From positions 9,630,501-9,694,500 of the forward strand of contig NZ_JARXYJ010000001.1 in NCBI RefSeq assembly GCF_029894425.1: DNA of 64,000 nt, in the 5' to 3' direction. The stretch comes from Streptomyces sp. SAI-127. Its GTDB lineage: Bacteria > Actinomycetota > Actinomycetes > Streptomycetales > Streptomycetaceae. Under the pieces are notes generated by a model. That model worked only from the letters and a program-made list of their open reading frames with translations, had not been told where the DNA came from and ran no database searches. This document shows positions 26,590 to 35,389 of this stretch, one piece after another; position 1 is the first letter of the stretch, and every line of letters starts with the position of its first letter. Both the position numbers and the translations under genes were made by a program.

Positions 26590-27072
26590 ATGTCCACCGA
26601 CGGTTTCACCACGTGTCTCTGGTTCGACGGCCAGGCGGAGGAGGCCGCCCACTACTACGTCTCCGTCTTCAAGAACTCCAGCATCGGCGAGATCGCCCGC
26701 TATCCGGAGGGCGCGCCCCAGCCCGCGGGCAGCGTGCTGACCGTCGAGTTCACGGCCAACGGTCACCGGTTCCTCGCGCTCAACGGCGGCCCCGAGTTCA
26801 AGTTCACCGAGGCGGTCTCCTTCATGATCTTCTGCGAGAACCAGGAGGAGATCGACTACTACTGGACCAAACTCACCGAGGGCGGTGGCGAGCCCGGCCC
26901 CTGCGGCTGGCTGAAGGACAGGTACGGCCTGTCCTGGCAGGTGGTACCGGACCGGCTCCAGGCCATGGTCACCGACCCGGACCCGGCGAAGTCGGCCCGT
27001 GTGATGAAGGCGTTCATGGCCATGACCAAGTTCGACATCGCGGCCCTGGACAAGGCCTACGCGGGCGAGTGA
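26590..27072 (+). CDS. VOC family protein (PhnB / 3-demethylubiquinone-methyltransferase-like)
   Basis: 160 aa: TTCLWFDGQAEEAAHYYVSV, then VFKNSSIGEIARYPEGAP, FLALNGGPEFKFTEAVSFMI and WLKDRYGLSWQVVP. This is the PhnB-like glyoxalase-fold group often mislabelled 3-demethylubiquinone-9 3-methyltransferase; the real activity is not known. ATG 26590 has AGGAGG 5 bases upstream, far better than the longer frame from 26488. It converges on the SGNH lipoprotein gene. Confidence 0.88.
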   Translation: MSTDGFTTCLWFDGQAEEAAHYYVSVFKNSSIGEIARYPEGAPQPAGSVLTVEFTANGHRFLALNGGPEFKFTEAVSFMIFCENQEEIDYYWTKLTEGGGEPGPCGWLKDRYGLSWQVVPDRLQAMVTDPDPAKSARVMKAFMAMTKFDIAALDKAYAGE

Positions 27073-27100
27073 GCGCTCCTCGAACGCTCTCGAACGGTCC

Positions 27101-28003
27101 TCAGGGCGAACCGATCACCCGCGTGATCTCCCGGGCGATCCGCAGGATGCCGGGGGAGCGGGCCGGACAGGGCCTGGGCGTGGACGTCGTGGGCGCCAGA
27201 CAGAAGTGCAGATAGTCCTTGTCGAGGTGCAGGGCGGTGCGGTCGCGGCCCGGCTGGGTGCAGTAGTCGGCATGCTCGTGCTCGTAGGAGGTGCACGGCA
27301 GGTACTGCACCCAGGAGTACCGGGATCCGGCCGGTGCCACCGTCGCGCCCGCGTCGGCGACGAGGTCCCCGGAGGCAGCGGCCTGCTCCTCGTACAGTTC
27401 GTTCACACGCCGGACCCGGTCGGGGGTGATCGGGTCCGGGCCCTGTGCCACCCACACGATCCGGGGCCGCCGCTCACCGCCCGCCGCAGCGATCTGGTCG
27501 GTCAGCCGGCGAAGGTCGGCCCGGTACCTGCTGAAGTACTTCTGCGGCGAGGCGGCATGGCTGATCCCGTCCATGCACCACGTGTAGCCCCACGCGTTGC
27601 CCCAGAACTGCAGCACCACGAAGTCCGGGTGCAGCGCGCGGACCAGCGCGGCCGCCTTGTCCCGGTCGGGCACCAGCGACTTCTTCCCGGTGCCCTCCAG
27701 GTAGTCGCACGGCGTGGTCCCCGAGTACGGCGCGCTCGTGTACGTCGCCCGCAGCTCCCGGCGCAGCTCCTGCCCGAGGACCTGCTGGGCCTCCATGGCG
27801 AGCGAGTCGCCGAGATACAGCACACGCGGGGCGACCACGGCGGCAGCGGAGGGGCTCGGGGAGGACTGGGCGCGCTGATGCGTCGTGGCCGCACGGGAGA
27901 TGTCCGGGGTCGGTGGCGCCGTCTCCGGCCCGTCCGACGGGTCACCGCAGGCACCGAGCAGCAGGACTGCGGTCAGTACCCCCACGATCCACGATCTCCG
28001 CAT
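27101..28003 (-). CDS. Secreted lipoprotein of the SGNH-hydrolase type
   Basis: 300 aa. The start MRRSWIVGVLTAVLLLGACG has a lipobox with Cys18, so it is likely anchored to the outer face of the membrane. After an Ala/Pro/Ser linker, RVLYLGDSLAMEAQQVLGQE is SGNH block I (GDSL), PDFVVLQFWGNAWGYTW a block-III-like segment, and LDKDYLHFC sits where the late catalytic Asp/His block belongs. Substrate could be acetylated cell-wall glycan or another acyl ester; this is unassigned. ATG 28003 is chosen by the signal peptide. Confidence 0.8.
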   Translation of the reverse strand: MRRSWIVGVLTAVLLLGACGDPSDGPETAPPTPDISRAATTHQRAQSSPSPSAAAVVAPRVLYLGDSLAMEAQQVLGQELRRELRATYTSAPYSGTTPCDYLEGTGKKSLVPDRDKAAALVRALHPDFVVLQFWGNAWGYTWCMDGISHAASPQKYFSRYRADLRRLTDQIAAAGGERRPRIVWVAQGPDPITPDRVRRVNELYEEQAAASGDLVADAGATVAPAGSRYSWVQYLPCTSYEHEHADYCTQPGRDRTALHLDKDYLHFCLAPTTSTPRPCPARSPGILRIAREITRVIGSP

Positions 28004-28085
28004 GCGCGACTCCCGCCCCGGTCGCCGAAAAACGGTTCCCCAGGCAAGCACAGCCGGGCCCGAGGGGGAAGACACGCGGCGCGGT

Positions 28086-29747
28086 TCAGTCGCCGTCCGG
28101 ACGCTCCAGGATGTCCGTCAGCTCGCTCAGCGGCAGCGGTTTGGTCAGATGGGCGTCGAACCCGGCCTCCCGGGACAGCGCGCGGTCGGTGCCCCGGCTG
28201 AAGCCGGAGACCGCGATGAGCCGGAGCCGCTCGCCGTCCGGCCTCTCCCGCATCCGCCGGGCGACCATGTGGCCGTCGATGTCCGGCAGCCCCAGGTCGC
28301 ACAGCACGACGTCGAACGCCTCCGTCTCGGTCGCGGCGAGCGCGGCGGTGCCGGTGTGCACGGTCGTGACGCGGTGGCCCTGCCGCTCCAGCAGCGTGTG
28401 ATAGGTCGCGGCCAGGTCCTCGTTGTCCTCCACGATCAGGACGGTCAGCCGGCAGGGGGCGGACCGGGCGGCCGTGGACCGCGAGCGCGGCGGGGCCGTG
28501 GAGCCGGCCGTCGGCAGGACCACCGTGAACGTCGCTCCCTTGCCGGGCCCGTCGCTGTGTGCGCCGACCCGGCCGTCGTGCAGTTCCACGATCGTCCGCG
28601 CGACGGCGAGCCCCAGCCCCAGGCCCTCCGGGGTGTCGGGACCGGCGGGGGCAGCCCGCATGAACACGCCGAACAGTTCCTCGGCCTGACCGGGCTCGAA
28701 GCCGATGCCGTCGTCCCGCACGGACAGCCGTGCCTCACCGGCCGCGGCCGCGAGCTCCACCTCGGTGCGCCCGCCGGGGCGGGTGTACTTGAGCGCGTTC
28801 GACAGCAGGTTCGTCAGTACCTGCGCGAGCCGCAGCCGGTCGCCGTCCACGACGAGGGGCGCGGCAGGCAGCCGTACGTCGAGGGTGCGGCCGTCGTGCG
28901 CGAAGAGACGGCGGATGTCCGCGCACGCGCCCTCGACGACCGAGCGCACGTCCACCGGCTCCCGCACCAGCTCCAACCGCCCGGTCACCGCTCTGGTGCC
29001 GTCCAGCAGGTCGTTGCTCATCCGGGCCAGCGTGCCGAGCTGCCGCTCCAGGACGGCCAGCGCCGGATGCCCCTCCGACATGTCGAGGGCGAGCAGTTCG
29101 GTGGCCGCGGTCGCGGCGGCGAGGGGGTTGCGCAACTCGTGCGAGAGCGTGGCGATGAAGCGGTCCTTGGCCCGCTGCTCCTCCCTCAGCCTGTGCCCGG
29201 CCGCGTCCAGCTCGGCGTTGGCCCGGCTCAGCTGCTCGTTCACCTCACGGATCTCCCGCGCCCGCACGAACAGGTCGATCTCCATGCCCTCCGCGCGCAT
29301 CTGCGCGTCGGCGACCGCCCGCTGCTGCTCTCGCCCCACCTGCCGCAGATGCACGAACTCCGTGACGTCCTCGACCCGGTGGATGATGTGCGTCACCCGC
29401 CCCTCGCCGTCCAGGACCGGGGCGTTGACCGGGCTCCAGTACCGCTCGGCGAAGACACCGTCCTCGCCCGTCGGGATGTCGTAGCGCTGCAGGGCCATGG
29501 TGTCCGTACGGCCGCTCGCCACGACCGTCTCCAGCGAGCGGCGCAGATTGGCCACGCCGTCGGCCGACGGGTCCTCGGGATTGTCGGGGAAGACGTCGAA
29601 GATCGGCCGCCCGACGATGCCGCGCCCGGTGCGCGTGGCCGTCCGGTAGGCGCGGTTGACCTCGACGATGACGAAGTCGGGGGTGAGGACGAGCAAGGGG
29701 GACAGGTTCGAGTCGAACAGGCGCCGGAAGTCCGGGGCGTCGGGCAT
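28086..29747 (-). CDS. Hybrid sensor histidine kinase with PAS and C-terminal receiver domain
   Basis: 553 aa. A PAS domain (FRRLFDSNLSPLLVLTPDFV, NRAYRTATRTGR) covers about 5-135, a coiled linker 140-200, the HisKA domain with LSHELRNPLAAATAATELLA near 225, and the HATPase domain with NLLSNALKYTRPGGR and GLGLGLAVARTIVELHDGRV. A receiver domain (about 435-550; VLIVEDNEDLAATYHTLLER, VVLCDLGLPDIDGH with the phospho-Asp) closes the protein. No membrane helices, so it senses a cytosolic signal. AGGAGG precedes ATG 29747. It follows a response regulator gene by 28 bases. Confidence 0.92.
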   Translation of the reverse strand: MPDAPDFRRLFDSNLSPLLVLTPDFVIVEVNRAYRTATRTGRGIVGRPIFDVFPDNPEDPSADGVANLRRSLETVVASGRTDTMALQRYDIPTGEDGVFAERYWSPVNAPVLDGEGRVTHIIHRVEDVTEFVHLRQVGREQQRAVADAQMRAEGMEIDLFVRAREIREVNEQLSRANAELDAAGHRLREEQRAKDRFIATLSHELRNPLAAATAATELLALDMSEGHPALAVLERQLGTLARMSNDLLDGTRAVTGRLELVREPVDVRSVVEGACADIRRLFAHDGRTLDVRLPAAPLVVDGDRLRLAQVLTNLLSNALKYTRPGGRTEVELAAAAGEARLSVRDDGIGFEPGQAEELFGVFMRAAPAGPDTPEGLGLGLAVARTIVELHDGRVGAHSDGPGKGATFTVVLPTAGSTAPPRSRSTAARSAPCRLTVLIVEDNEDLAATYHTLLERQGHRVTTVHTGTAALAATETEAFDVVLCDLGLPDIDGHMVARRMRERPDGERLRLIAVSGFSRGTDRALSREAGFDAHLTKPLPLSELTDILERPDGD

Positions 29748-29775
29748 GGGCGGACCTCCTGGCCGGGCCGGTGTC

Positions 29776-30450
29776 TCAGGGGTCGAGGCGGTAGCCGAAG
29801 CCGCGGACCGTGGTGATCCGCGGTGCGGGGGCGGGCAGTGCGGCGAGTTTGCCGCGCAGCCGGTACACATGCTCGATGACGGTCGCGGACTGCTGCCAGG
29901 ACGAACCCCAGATCCGCTCCAGCAACTGCTCCGCCGAGAACACCCGGCCGGGCGCGGCGGCCAGCATCTCCAGCAGGGCGAACTCCTTGGGGCGCAGAGT
30001 CAGCACGACGCCGTCGACGGAGGCCCGCCGCGCCGCCGTGTCCACGAACAGGGAGCCGGCCTGGATCACCGTCGGCACGTCCGGCGGTCGGGAGCGGCGC
30101 AGCACCGCATGGATACGGGCCACCAGCTCGCGCTGGGAGAACGGCTTGACCAGGTAGTCGTCCGCGCCGATCTCCAGCCCCGCCACCCGGTCCGCCTCCG
30201 CGCCGCGTCCCGAGACCACGATGACCGGGAGCCGGCTCGTCGACCTGAGCGCCCGCAGCAGCTCGAGGCCGCTGCCGTCCGGGAGGCCCAGGTCCAGGAT
30301 CGCCAGGTCCACGCGGCTCTCGTGGAGCACGGACTTTCCGGCGCGGGCGTCCATGGCCCAGGTGACGGTGAATCCGGCCCGCTCCAGATAGGAACGGCAC
30401 ATCAGTGCGAAGTCGGGCTCGTCCTCGATCAGGGCGAGGTGCGGGCGCAT
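29776..30450 (-). CDS. OmpR/PhoB-type response regulator
   Basis: 224 aa. The receiver has acidic pocket LIEDEPDF, phospho-Asp in AILDLGLPDGSG, the Thr/Ser switch in VIVVSGRG and Lys in DDYLVKPFSQREL. The C-terminal winged helix reads VLTLRPKEFALLEMLAAAPG, VFSAEQLLERIWG and ITTVRGFGYRLDP. It is the first gene of a two-gene operon with the hybrid kinase, its probable partner. Upstream lies the terminator of the methylisoborneol operon. Confidence 0.93.
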   Translation of the reverse strand: MRPHLALIEDEPDFALMCRSYLERAGFTVTWAMDARAGKSVLHESRVDLAILDLGLPDGSGLELLRALRSTSRLPVIVVSGRGAEADRVAGLEIGADDYLVKPFSQRELVARIHAVLRRSRPPDVPTVIQAGSLFVDTAARRASVDGVVLTLRPKEFALLEMLAAAPGRVFSAEQLLERIWGSSWQQSATVIEHVYRLRGKLAALPAPAPRITTVRGFGYRLDP

Positions 30451-30619
30451 CCCACATCACCTGGCCCGCCCGGCACCCGCCCGTTGTGTCGCTGATGAGC
30501 GGGCGTTGATGCCCAGACCATGTGGCGAAGGTAGAACAGTAAGTGCCACGGTTCAAGGGGGGAGCCGCCCGGGGGAGTTCCGGCGCGGGCACGTGCGGTG
30601 CGGGGATCGCGAAACCGCC

Positions 30620-30663
30620 GTACGCGTCCGCGCCGGAGCGAATGCCCCGGCGCGGACGCGTAC
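30620..30663 (-). terminator. Strong hairpin terminator after the methyltransferase gene
   Basis: GTACGCGTCCGCGCCGG (30620-30636) and its exact complement (30647-30663) form a 17-bp stem with a 10-base loop, extended by two more GC pairs outside. It lies 11 bases after the stop of the GPP methyltransferase gene and should end the methylisoborneol operon. Confidence 0.85.
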
Positions 30664-30674
30664 GGTCCTCAGGT

Positions 30675-31553
30675 TCACACGCGGTCGGCCGCGATGAGCA
30701 GGTACTGGAAACTGCCGTTCCGGTAGGCGGTCAGGAAGGTGTCCTCGATTCCCGTCACCAGGTGGTCGGCCTCCTTGCGCAGCTCCCAGTAGGGCAGGGC
30801 CGCCTCGGTGAGGTCCTCCACGTGCACCGGCACCAGCCGGTTGCGGGCCATGGCGCGGAAGTACGCCGAGCGGGGATGGATGTCGCAGATGTAGTGGGCG
30901 TTGATGAGCGAGACCTCGCGGGAGGCCTGCCCGTAGGTGTCGTTGTAGCAGCCGGTGATCACCACATAGCGTCCGCCGCGGCGCAGCAGCCGCGCGTGCT
31001 CGGCGAACAGCAGGTCCAGCTCGACGTACATGGTCGACTCGTTGTTCCAGGAGGCCGCGTAGGCCCCGGAGGGCAGCCCGGTGTCGAGCATGTTGCGGTG
31101 GTGGTAGCGCACCCGGTCGTCGATGCCCCGCTTACGGGCCTGGGCGTTGGCGAACTCCGCCTGCTTCTCGGAGATGGTGACGCCGTCGGCGTGGCAGCCG
31201 TGGAGCAGATGCGCCACGACACTGCCGCCGCCGCGCCCGCACCCCGCGTCGAAGACTCGGTCCTCGGGACGCAGCGGGCCGAGCCGGGCGGCGAGGAGTT
31301 CGGCCTGGGCGTGTTCGAGGCGGTGCAGTTCGGCGGTGATCCGCTCCCGCCGCCGTACCGGATCGGGTTCGTCGAGGACGGAGCGGTCGGCCTCTCCGAC
31401 GCCGTAGTGGTGGTGGTAGAGGTCGTCGAGTTTTCCGAGTTCGAGGTTGACCGGGTTCTCCTCGGCGTTCCAGTAGTCCGCGACTCGGGTCTGGTACGTC
31501 GACTGGGTCGGCACGGAAAGGGTCCGGGTGCCGGCGTGGGGGGCGGTGGTCAA
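30675..31553 (-). CDS. Geranyl diphosphate 2-C-methyltransferase
   Basis: About 292 aa. It methylates carbon 2 of geranyl diphosphate with SAM, the first step to 2-methylisoborneol. Visible are the Y-YWN-EE-PVNL start (VADYWNAEENPVNLELG), DLYHHHYGVGEAD, SAM motif FDAGCGRGGGSVVAHLL, DGVTISEKQAEFANAQARKR, ASWNNESTMYVELD and a final YRNGSFQYLLIAADRV; all match SCO7701-type enzymes. TTG 31553 is chosen since GGAG lies 6 bases before it; ATG 31592 in frame is the alternative. Last gene of the operon with synthase and encapsulin. Confidence 0.9.
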   Translation of the reverse strand: MTTAPHAGTRTLSVPTQSTYQTRVADYWNAEENPVNLELGKLDDLYHHHYGVGEADRSVLDEPDPVRRRERITAELHRLEHAQAELLAARLGPLRPEDRVFDAGCGRGGGSVVAHLLHGCHADGVTISEKQAEFANAQARKRGIDDRVRYHHRNMLDTGLPSGAYAASWNNESTMYVELDLLFAEHARLLRRGGRYVVITGCYNDTYGQASREVSLINAHYICDIHPRSAYFRAMARNRLVPVHVEDLTEAALPYWELRKEADHLVTGIEDTFLTAYRNGSFQYLLIAADRV

Positions 31554-31603
31554 CGGTGACTCCTCGTGCTGGTGCGTGTGACGTCCCGTCATGCGGTCGC
31601 GCT

Positions 31604-32641
31604 TCACCAGTAGTTGGGCAGGTGGTAGCGGTTGCTGTTGGTGGCGTGCCACTCGTGGTTGCCGGCCACCCAGTCGGACAGGCTCCGGGTGTAGCGCTCC
31701 ACGAGCGGTGAGGTGGCGGAGAGCAGGGCCGACTCCTCTTCGAAGGCTTCCATGATCCGGTTGTGGATCTCGACGGCCTTCAGATAAGCGGCCTTGAGCC
31801 CGCACCGCTCGTTCGCGGCGATGACCTGGGGCAGGTTGAGATGGGTGGGGTCGGCCAGTTCCTTGGTGAAGGAGTACAGGTCGTTGACGAGGGTGGTGGC
31901 GTTGCCGGCGAGTGCGGTGAGGCGCTGGATCTCGGGGCGGGCGTACACCGCCTCGGGCAGTTCCCAGCCGTCGACCGCGTCGACGATCGACAGACAGGGA
32001 CGGAAGTTGTTGAACTGCCGCATCACCAGGTACTCCCATACCCGGGGCATGTACCGGGTCTCGCCCCAGGCGGCCTCGCCCAGATAGCCGAGATGGAGCC
32101 GGGCGATGTCGTGCAGGAACCGGTCGGTCTGGCTGGGAGTGGCGATGACGGCGTAGTCCTTGAGGGCCCAGTGGTACGACCTGAGCGGCCCGTCGGCCTG
32201 CACTCCGCTCAGCCACTGCGCCTGGAGGTCGGGCGGGCCGTGGTACGGGTCGAGTGCCGCCTGGGCCAGGACCAGCCGTCCGCCGAGGCCGCTGCGCGAA
32301 CCGCCCTTGTCCTCGTCCTCCTCGCAGTAGCAGTTGTCGACGATGTTCTCCGCGAGGAGCAGCTTCCCGGCCACGGTGAGGCGTTCCGAATCGGCCGCCT
32401 CCGGGTGCTGAAGCACCACGGCCCGGCCGAACTGGAACCCGGAGAAATCCCCCTTCCACGCCTCGGGGAACAGATCCAGGCGTCTGGCCCAGGCTTCCAG
32501 CCTGCGGTCGATCTCCGCGGCCTTCACCGGGTCGGCGGGGGCGACCTTCCGGTACCTCAGGCCGGGGATCGCCCCGCCGGGCCGGCCGGCGCGCAGGGTG
32601 CTCGCGATGTCGGGCGGCCCCGGCAGGGACTGGGTGTTCAT
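31604..32641 (-). CDS. 2-methylisoborneol synthase-type terpene cyclase, short N-terminus
   Basis: 345 aa. The class I terpene synthase fold is complete: GFQFGRAVVLQHP, LLAENIVDNCYCEEDEDKGG (metal motif), MRQFNNFRPCLSIVDAVDGW, NSE motif GNATTLVNDLYSFTKELADP, and C-terminal WHATNSNRYHLPNYW. Compared with S. coelicolor SCO7700 (about 440 aa) it lacks most of the Pro-rich N-terminal arm thought to target the enzyme to the encapsulin, and the metal motif reads DNCYCEE instead of DDCYCED with a few extra residues after it. Start ATG 32641 lies 5 bases after the encapsulin stop. The product is probably 2-methylisoborneol or a close methylated monoterpene. Confidence 0.88.
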   Translation of the reverse strand: MNTQSLPGPPDIASTLRAGRPGGAIPGLRYRKVAPADPVKAAEIDRRLEAWARRLDLFPEAWKGDFSGFQFGRAVVLQHPEAADSERLTVAGKLLLAENIVDNCYCEEDEDKGGSRSGLGGRLVLAQAALDPYHGPPDLQAQWLSGVQADGPLRSYHWALKDYAVIATPSQTDRFLHDIARLHLGYLGEAAWGETRYMPRVWEYLVMRQFNNFRPCLSIVDAVDGWELPEAVYARPEIQRLTALAGNATTLVNDLYSFTKELADPTHLNLPQVIAANERCGLKAAYLKAVEIHNRIMEAFEEESALLSATSPLVERYTRSLSDWVAGNHEWHATNSNRYHLPNYW

Positions 32642-32646
32642 CGCGG

Positions 32647-34083
32647 TCACTCGGCCGTCCGGCCGATCTGGGCGCTCTCCAGGATCCCGACCGCGTCGGG
32701 CACGAGGATGGCCATCGAGTAGTAGGCGGTGACGAGGTAGCGGATGATCGAGTTGGTGTCGATGCCCATGAACCGTACGTTCAGGCCGGGTTGGTACTCC
32801 TCGGGGATGCCGGTCTGGTAGAGCCCGATGGCACCCTGGTCGCCCTCCCCGGTGCGCAGCGCGATGATGCTGCTGGTGTGCTGCGGGCTGACCGGGATCT
32901 TGTTGCAGGGGAAGATCGGCACCCCCCGCCAGGCGGGGATCTCGTGCCCCTCGACGCTCGCCGTGCCCGGCACCAGACCGCGCCGGTTGCACTGCCGGAA
33001 GAATGCCGCGATGGCCTTCGGATGGGCCAGGAACAGCTTGGTCTTGCGGCGCATGGCGAGCAGTTCGTCCATGTCGTCGGGGGTCGGCGGCCCGGTGAAG
33101 GTGCTGACGCGCTGGCCGTGGTCGGCGTTGTGCAGCAACCCGAACTCCCGGTTGTTGACCAGCTCCCACTCCTGGCGCTCGCGGATCTCCTCGATGGTGA
33201 GCCGGAGTTGCTGCTCGGTCTGGTCCATCGGGTTGTTGTAGAGGTCGGCGACCCGGGTGTGGACCCGCAGCACGGTCTGGGTGAGGGACAACTCGTACTC
33301 GCGCGGGGCGAGTTCGTAGTCGACATAGCCGCCGTTGATCGTCGGCTCCCCGACGTGGCCCGCCTGGACGGGGACGTCGGCCTCGCCCTTGCGGTTCATC
33401 GGCAGGCTCTGGCGCCGCGCGTAGGCCTCCAGATGGGCCGCGAGGGACGGCACCCGCTCGGTGAACTCGGTGACCACCGACCAGGGCAGGGCCAGCACCA
33501 CGCCCGCGGTCTCGGCCCGGACCGAGCTCAGCCACAGCGGATCGGGCTGTCCTATGGCCTCGTCGCCCATCTGGGCGCCGTCGGTGACGACACCGACGAT
33601 CTCCTCCTCGCCGTACTTGCCCTCGGTGAAGCGGGTGAAGCGGCCGTGCACGACGAGGTAGGCCTCCGTGACCGGCTGCCCGGCCTCGACCAGGACCTGG
33701 CCGGCGCGGATGTCCCGGACCCGGAAGCGGGTCGCGATCTCCTTGAGGACCTCGGTGTCGGAGTAGCCGCGCAGAGCGGGGAGTTCGGTGAGTGTCTGGG
33801 GGATGACCCTGATGTCGTCGGCGCCGTTCTGCTCGAACTGCACCCGGCCCCGGCCCACCCGGAGCTGGAGGCGCCGGTTGACCCGGTAGGTGCCGCCCTT
33901 CACGTCCACCCACGGCAGCATGCGCAGCAGCCAGCGGGAGCTGATGGCCTGCATCTGGGGTTCGGACTTGGTGGTGGTGGCGAGTTGCCGGGCGGCCGTG
34001 GTGCTGAGGCTGGTGAGCCGGTCTTCGGACGGGGGGTCGGGTTCGTCGACGGCGGGGCCGGTGGCGCTGTCCGGTGTGGACAC
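32647..34083 (-). CDS. Family 2B encapsulin shell protein with cyclic-nucleotide-binding-like insertion
   Basis: 478 aa. The HK97-type shell parts are seen at both ends ([29 protein letters not shown] at the start; [20 protein letters not shown] and [20 protein letters not shown] at the end). An inserted cNMP-binding-like domain fills about 130-240 ([34 protein letters not shown]). Family 2B encapsulins are known next to 2-methylisoborneol genes and enclose the synthase. It is often mislabelled Crp-type regulator, but it has no HTH. GTG 34083 has AGGAGG 4 bases upstream; upstream codons to 34179 are in the control region. First gene of the operon. Confidence 0.9.
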   Translation of the reverse strand: MSTPDSATGPAVDEPDPPSEDRLTSLSTTAARQLATTTKSEPQMQAISSRWLLRMLPWVDVKGGTYRVNRRLQLRVGRGRVQFEQNGADDIRVIPQTLTELPALRGYSDTEVLKEIATRFRVRDIRAGQVLVEAGQPVTEAYLVVHGRFTRFTEGKYGEEEIVGVVTDGAQMGDEAIGQPDPLWLSSVRAETAGVVLALPWSVVTEFTERVPSLAAHLEAYARRQSLPMNRKGEADVPVQAGHVGEPTINGGYVDYELAPREYELSLTQTVLRVHTRVADLYNNPMDQTEQQLRLTIEEIRERQEWELVNNREFGLLHNADHGQRVSTFTGPPTPDDMDELLAMRRKTKLFLAHPKAIAAFFRQCNRRGLVPGTASVEGHEIPAWRGVPIFPCNKIPVSPQHTSSIIALRTGEGDQGAIGLYQTGIPEEYQPGLNVRFMGIDTNSIIRYLVTAYYSMAILVPDAVGILESAQIGRTAE

Positions 34084-34160
34084 ATTCCCTCCTGGGAGGT
34101 GAGCGGGCTGGCCTTGCGCGAGGTTCAGCCAAACAGCTGGGGCGGCCTCCTGATCAGGGC

Positions 34161-34200
34161 GTGAAGGGGGCGGCTTCACGGTCGTGAAGGTGTAAACCTT
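34161..34200. promoter_or_regulatory. Operator cluster upstream of the encapsulin-methylisoborneol operon
   Basis: Alternating half-sites GTGAAG (34161-34166), CTTCAC (34174-34179) and GTGAAG (34184-34189) make two overlapping dyads with 7- and 4-base spacers. Right after comes AAGGT-GTAA-ACCTT (34187-34200). They lie 78-117 bases upstream of the encapsulin start. The regulator is unknown; none is encoded next to it. Confidence 0.5.
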
Positions 34201-34242
34201 GCGGGTGAGGCAGTCGGCGCACCATGAGTGCCCCCGCGCTCC

Positions 34243-35256
34243 TCAGGACAGGTCGTTCACCAGTACGGCCGCCCCGTCGAAGCGCCCCGCCTTCAGGTCC
34301 CGCAGCGCCCGGTCGGCCTCCGACAGCGGATACGTGTGCGTGGTCGCGCGCACACCGTGCCGGGCAGCCAGGGCCAGGAACTCCCGGCCGTCCTCACGGG
34401 TGTTGGAGGTGACGCTGCGCACCTGCTTCTCGTAGAACAGCTCGCTCTCGTAGTGCAGCGCGGGCACGTCGCTGAGGTGGATCCCGGCGATCGCCAGCAC
34501 CCCACCCCGGTCGAGGGCCCGTAGTGCCAGGGGGACCAGGTCACCCACCGGCGCGAAGAGGATCGCGCTGTCCAGCGGCTCGGGAGGCATCTCGTAGGCG
34601 TCCCGCGCCGAAGCGGCTCCCAGCTGCAGCGCCAGCGTCCGAGCGGCCGCACCACGGGTCAGGACGTGCACGGTGGCACCCTCGGCCAGTGCCACCTGTG
34701 CGCACAGATGGGCGCTGCCCCCGAAGCCGTACAGCCCGAGACGCCCGCCCGGTGGCAGCGAGGCCCGCCGCAGCGCCCGGTGGCCGATGATCCCCGCGCA
34801 CAGCAGGGGAGCGAGCGCCACGTCGTCGAGCCCGCCGGGCAGCCGGTAGGCGAAGGCGGCCGGTACGACCGTGTACTCCGCGTAGCCGCCGTCGGCGTCC
34901 CAGCCCGTGTACCGGGAGGCCGGGCACAGGTTCTCGGACCCGCGCACGCAGTACGCGCACGTCCCGTCGGTCCGCCGCAGCCAGGCCACCCCCACCCGCT
35001 CACCCGCCTCGAAGCCGCGCACCGCCGCACCGAGCCCGGCCACCACGCCGACGACCTCGTGCCCGGGCGTGACCCCCGGCCGGTGCACCGGCAGATCCCC
35101 CTCGCTGACGTGCAGATCGGTGCGGCACACTCCGCACGCGCGCACGTGCACGAGAAGTTCGTCGTCGCCCGGCACCGGCACCGGCCGTACGACGAACCGG
35201 AGACCGCCTTCCTCGACCGGTCCCGGAGCCGCCACCGACCACGCCCGCATCGTCAT
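34243..35256 (-). CDS. Zinc-dependent alcohol dehydrogenase (MDR family)
   Basis: 337 aa. Catalytic-zinc residues are in [12 protein letters not shown] and [10 protein letters not shown]; the structural-zinc loop has [20 protein letters not shown]. The nucleotide-binding turn is [18 protein letters not shown]. The pattern fits the AdhP-like/zinc-binding alcohol dehydrogenase family protein common in Streptomyces that oxidises primary alcohols with NAD(P). ATG 35256 (GAGGGCGGG upstream) is chosen; ATG 35250 is nearly as good. It has its own promoter region towards the VOC gene at 35390, which is divergent. Confidence 0.9.
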   Translation of the reverse strand: MTMRAWSVAAPGPVEEGGLRFVVRPVPVPGDDELLVHVRACGVCRTDLHVSEGDLPVHRPGVTPGHEVVGVVAGLGAAVRGFEAGERVGVAWLRRTDGTCAYCVRGSENLCPASRYTGWDADGGYAEYTVVPAAFAYRLPGGLDDVALAPLLCAGIIGHRALRRASLPPGGRLGLYGFGGSAHLCAQVALAEGATVHVLTRGAAARTLALQLGAASARDAYEMPPEPLDSAILFAPVGDLVPLALRALDRGGVLAIAGIHLSDVPALHYESELFYEKQVRSVTSNTREDGREFLALAARHGVRATTHTYPLSEADRALRDLKAGRFDGAAVLVNDLS

Positions 35257-35389
35257 GGAAGTTCCCGCCCTCGGAGAGTGTCCTTTCTGTCCAGTCTGAA
35301 GCGGAATCGTCCGTTCGACGCGCGGTCGGGCGCACCCGTGACTAGCGTGTGGAGTCGGACCGACCACCGATTCGGGAAAGGCCCAGATC

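Noticed and set aside
32647..34083. Crp-type transcription factor
   Set aside because: The cNMP-binding-like part is an insertion in a shell-protein fold and there is no HTH; context is the methylisoborneol operon.
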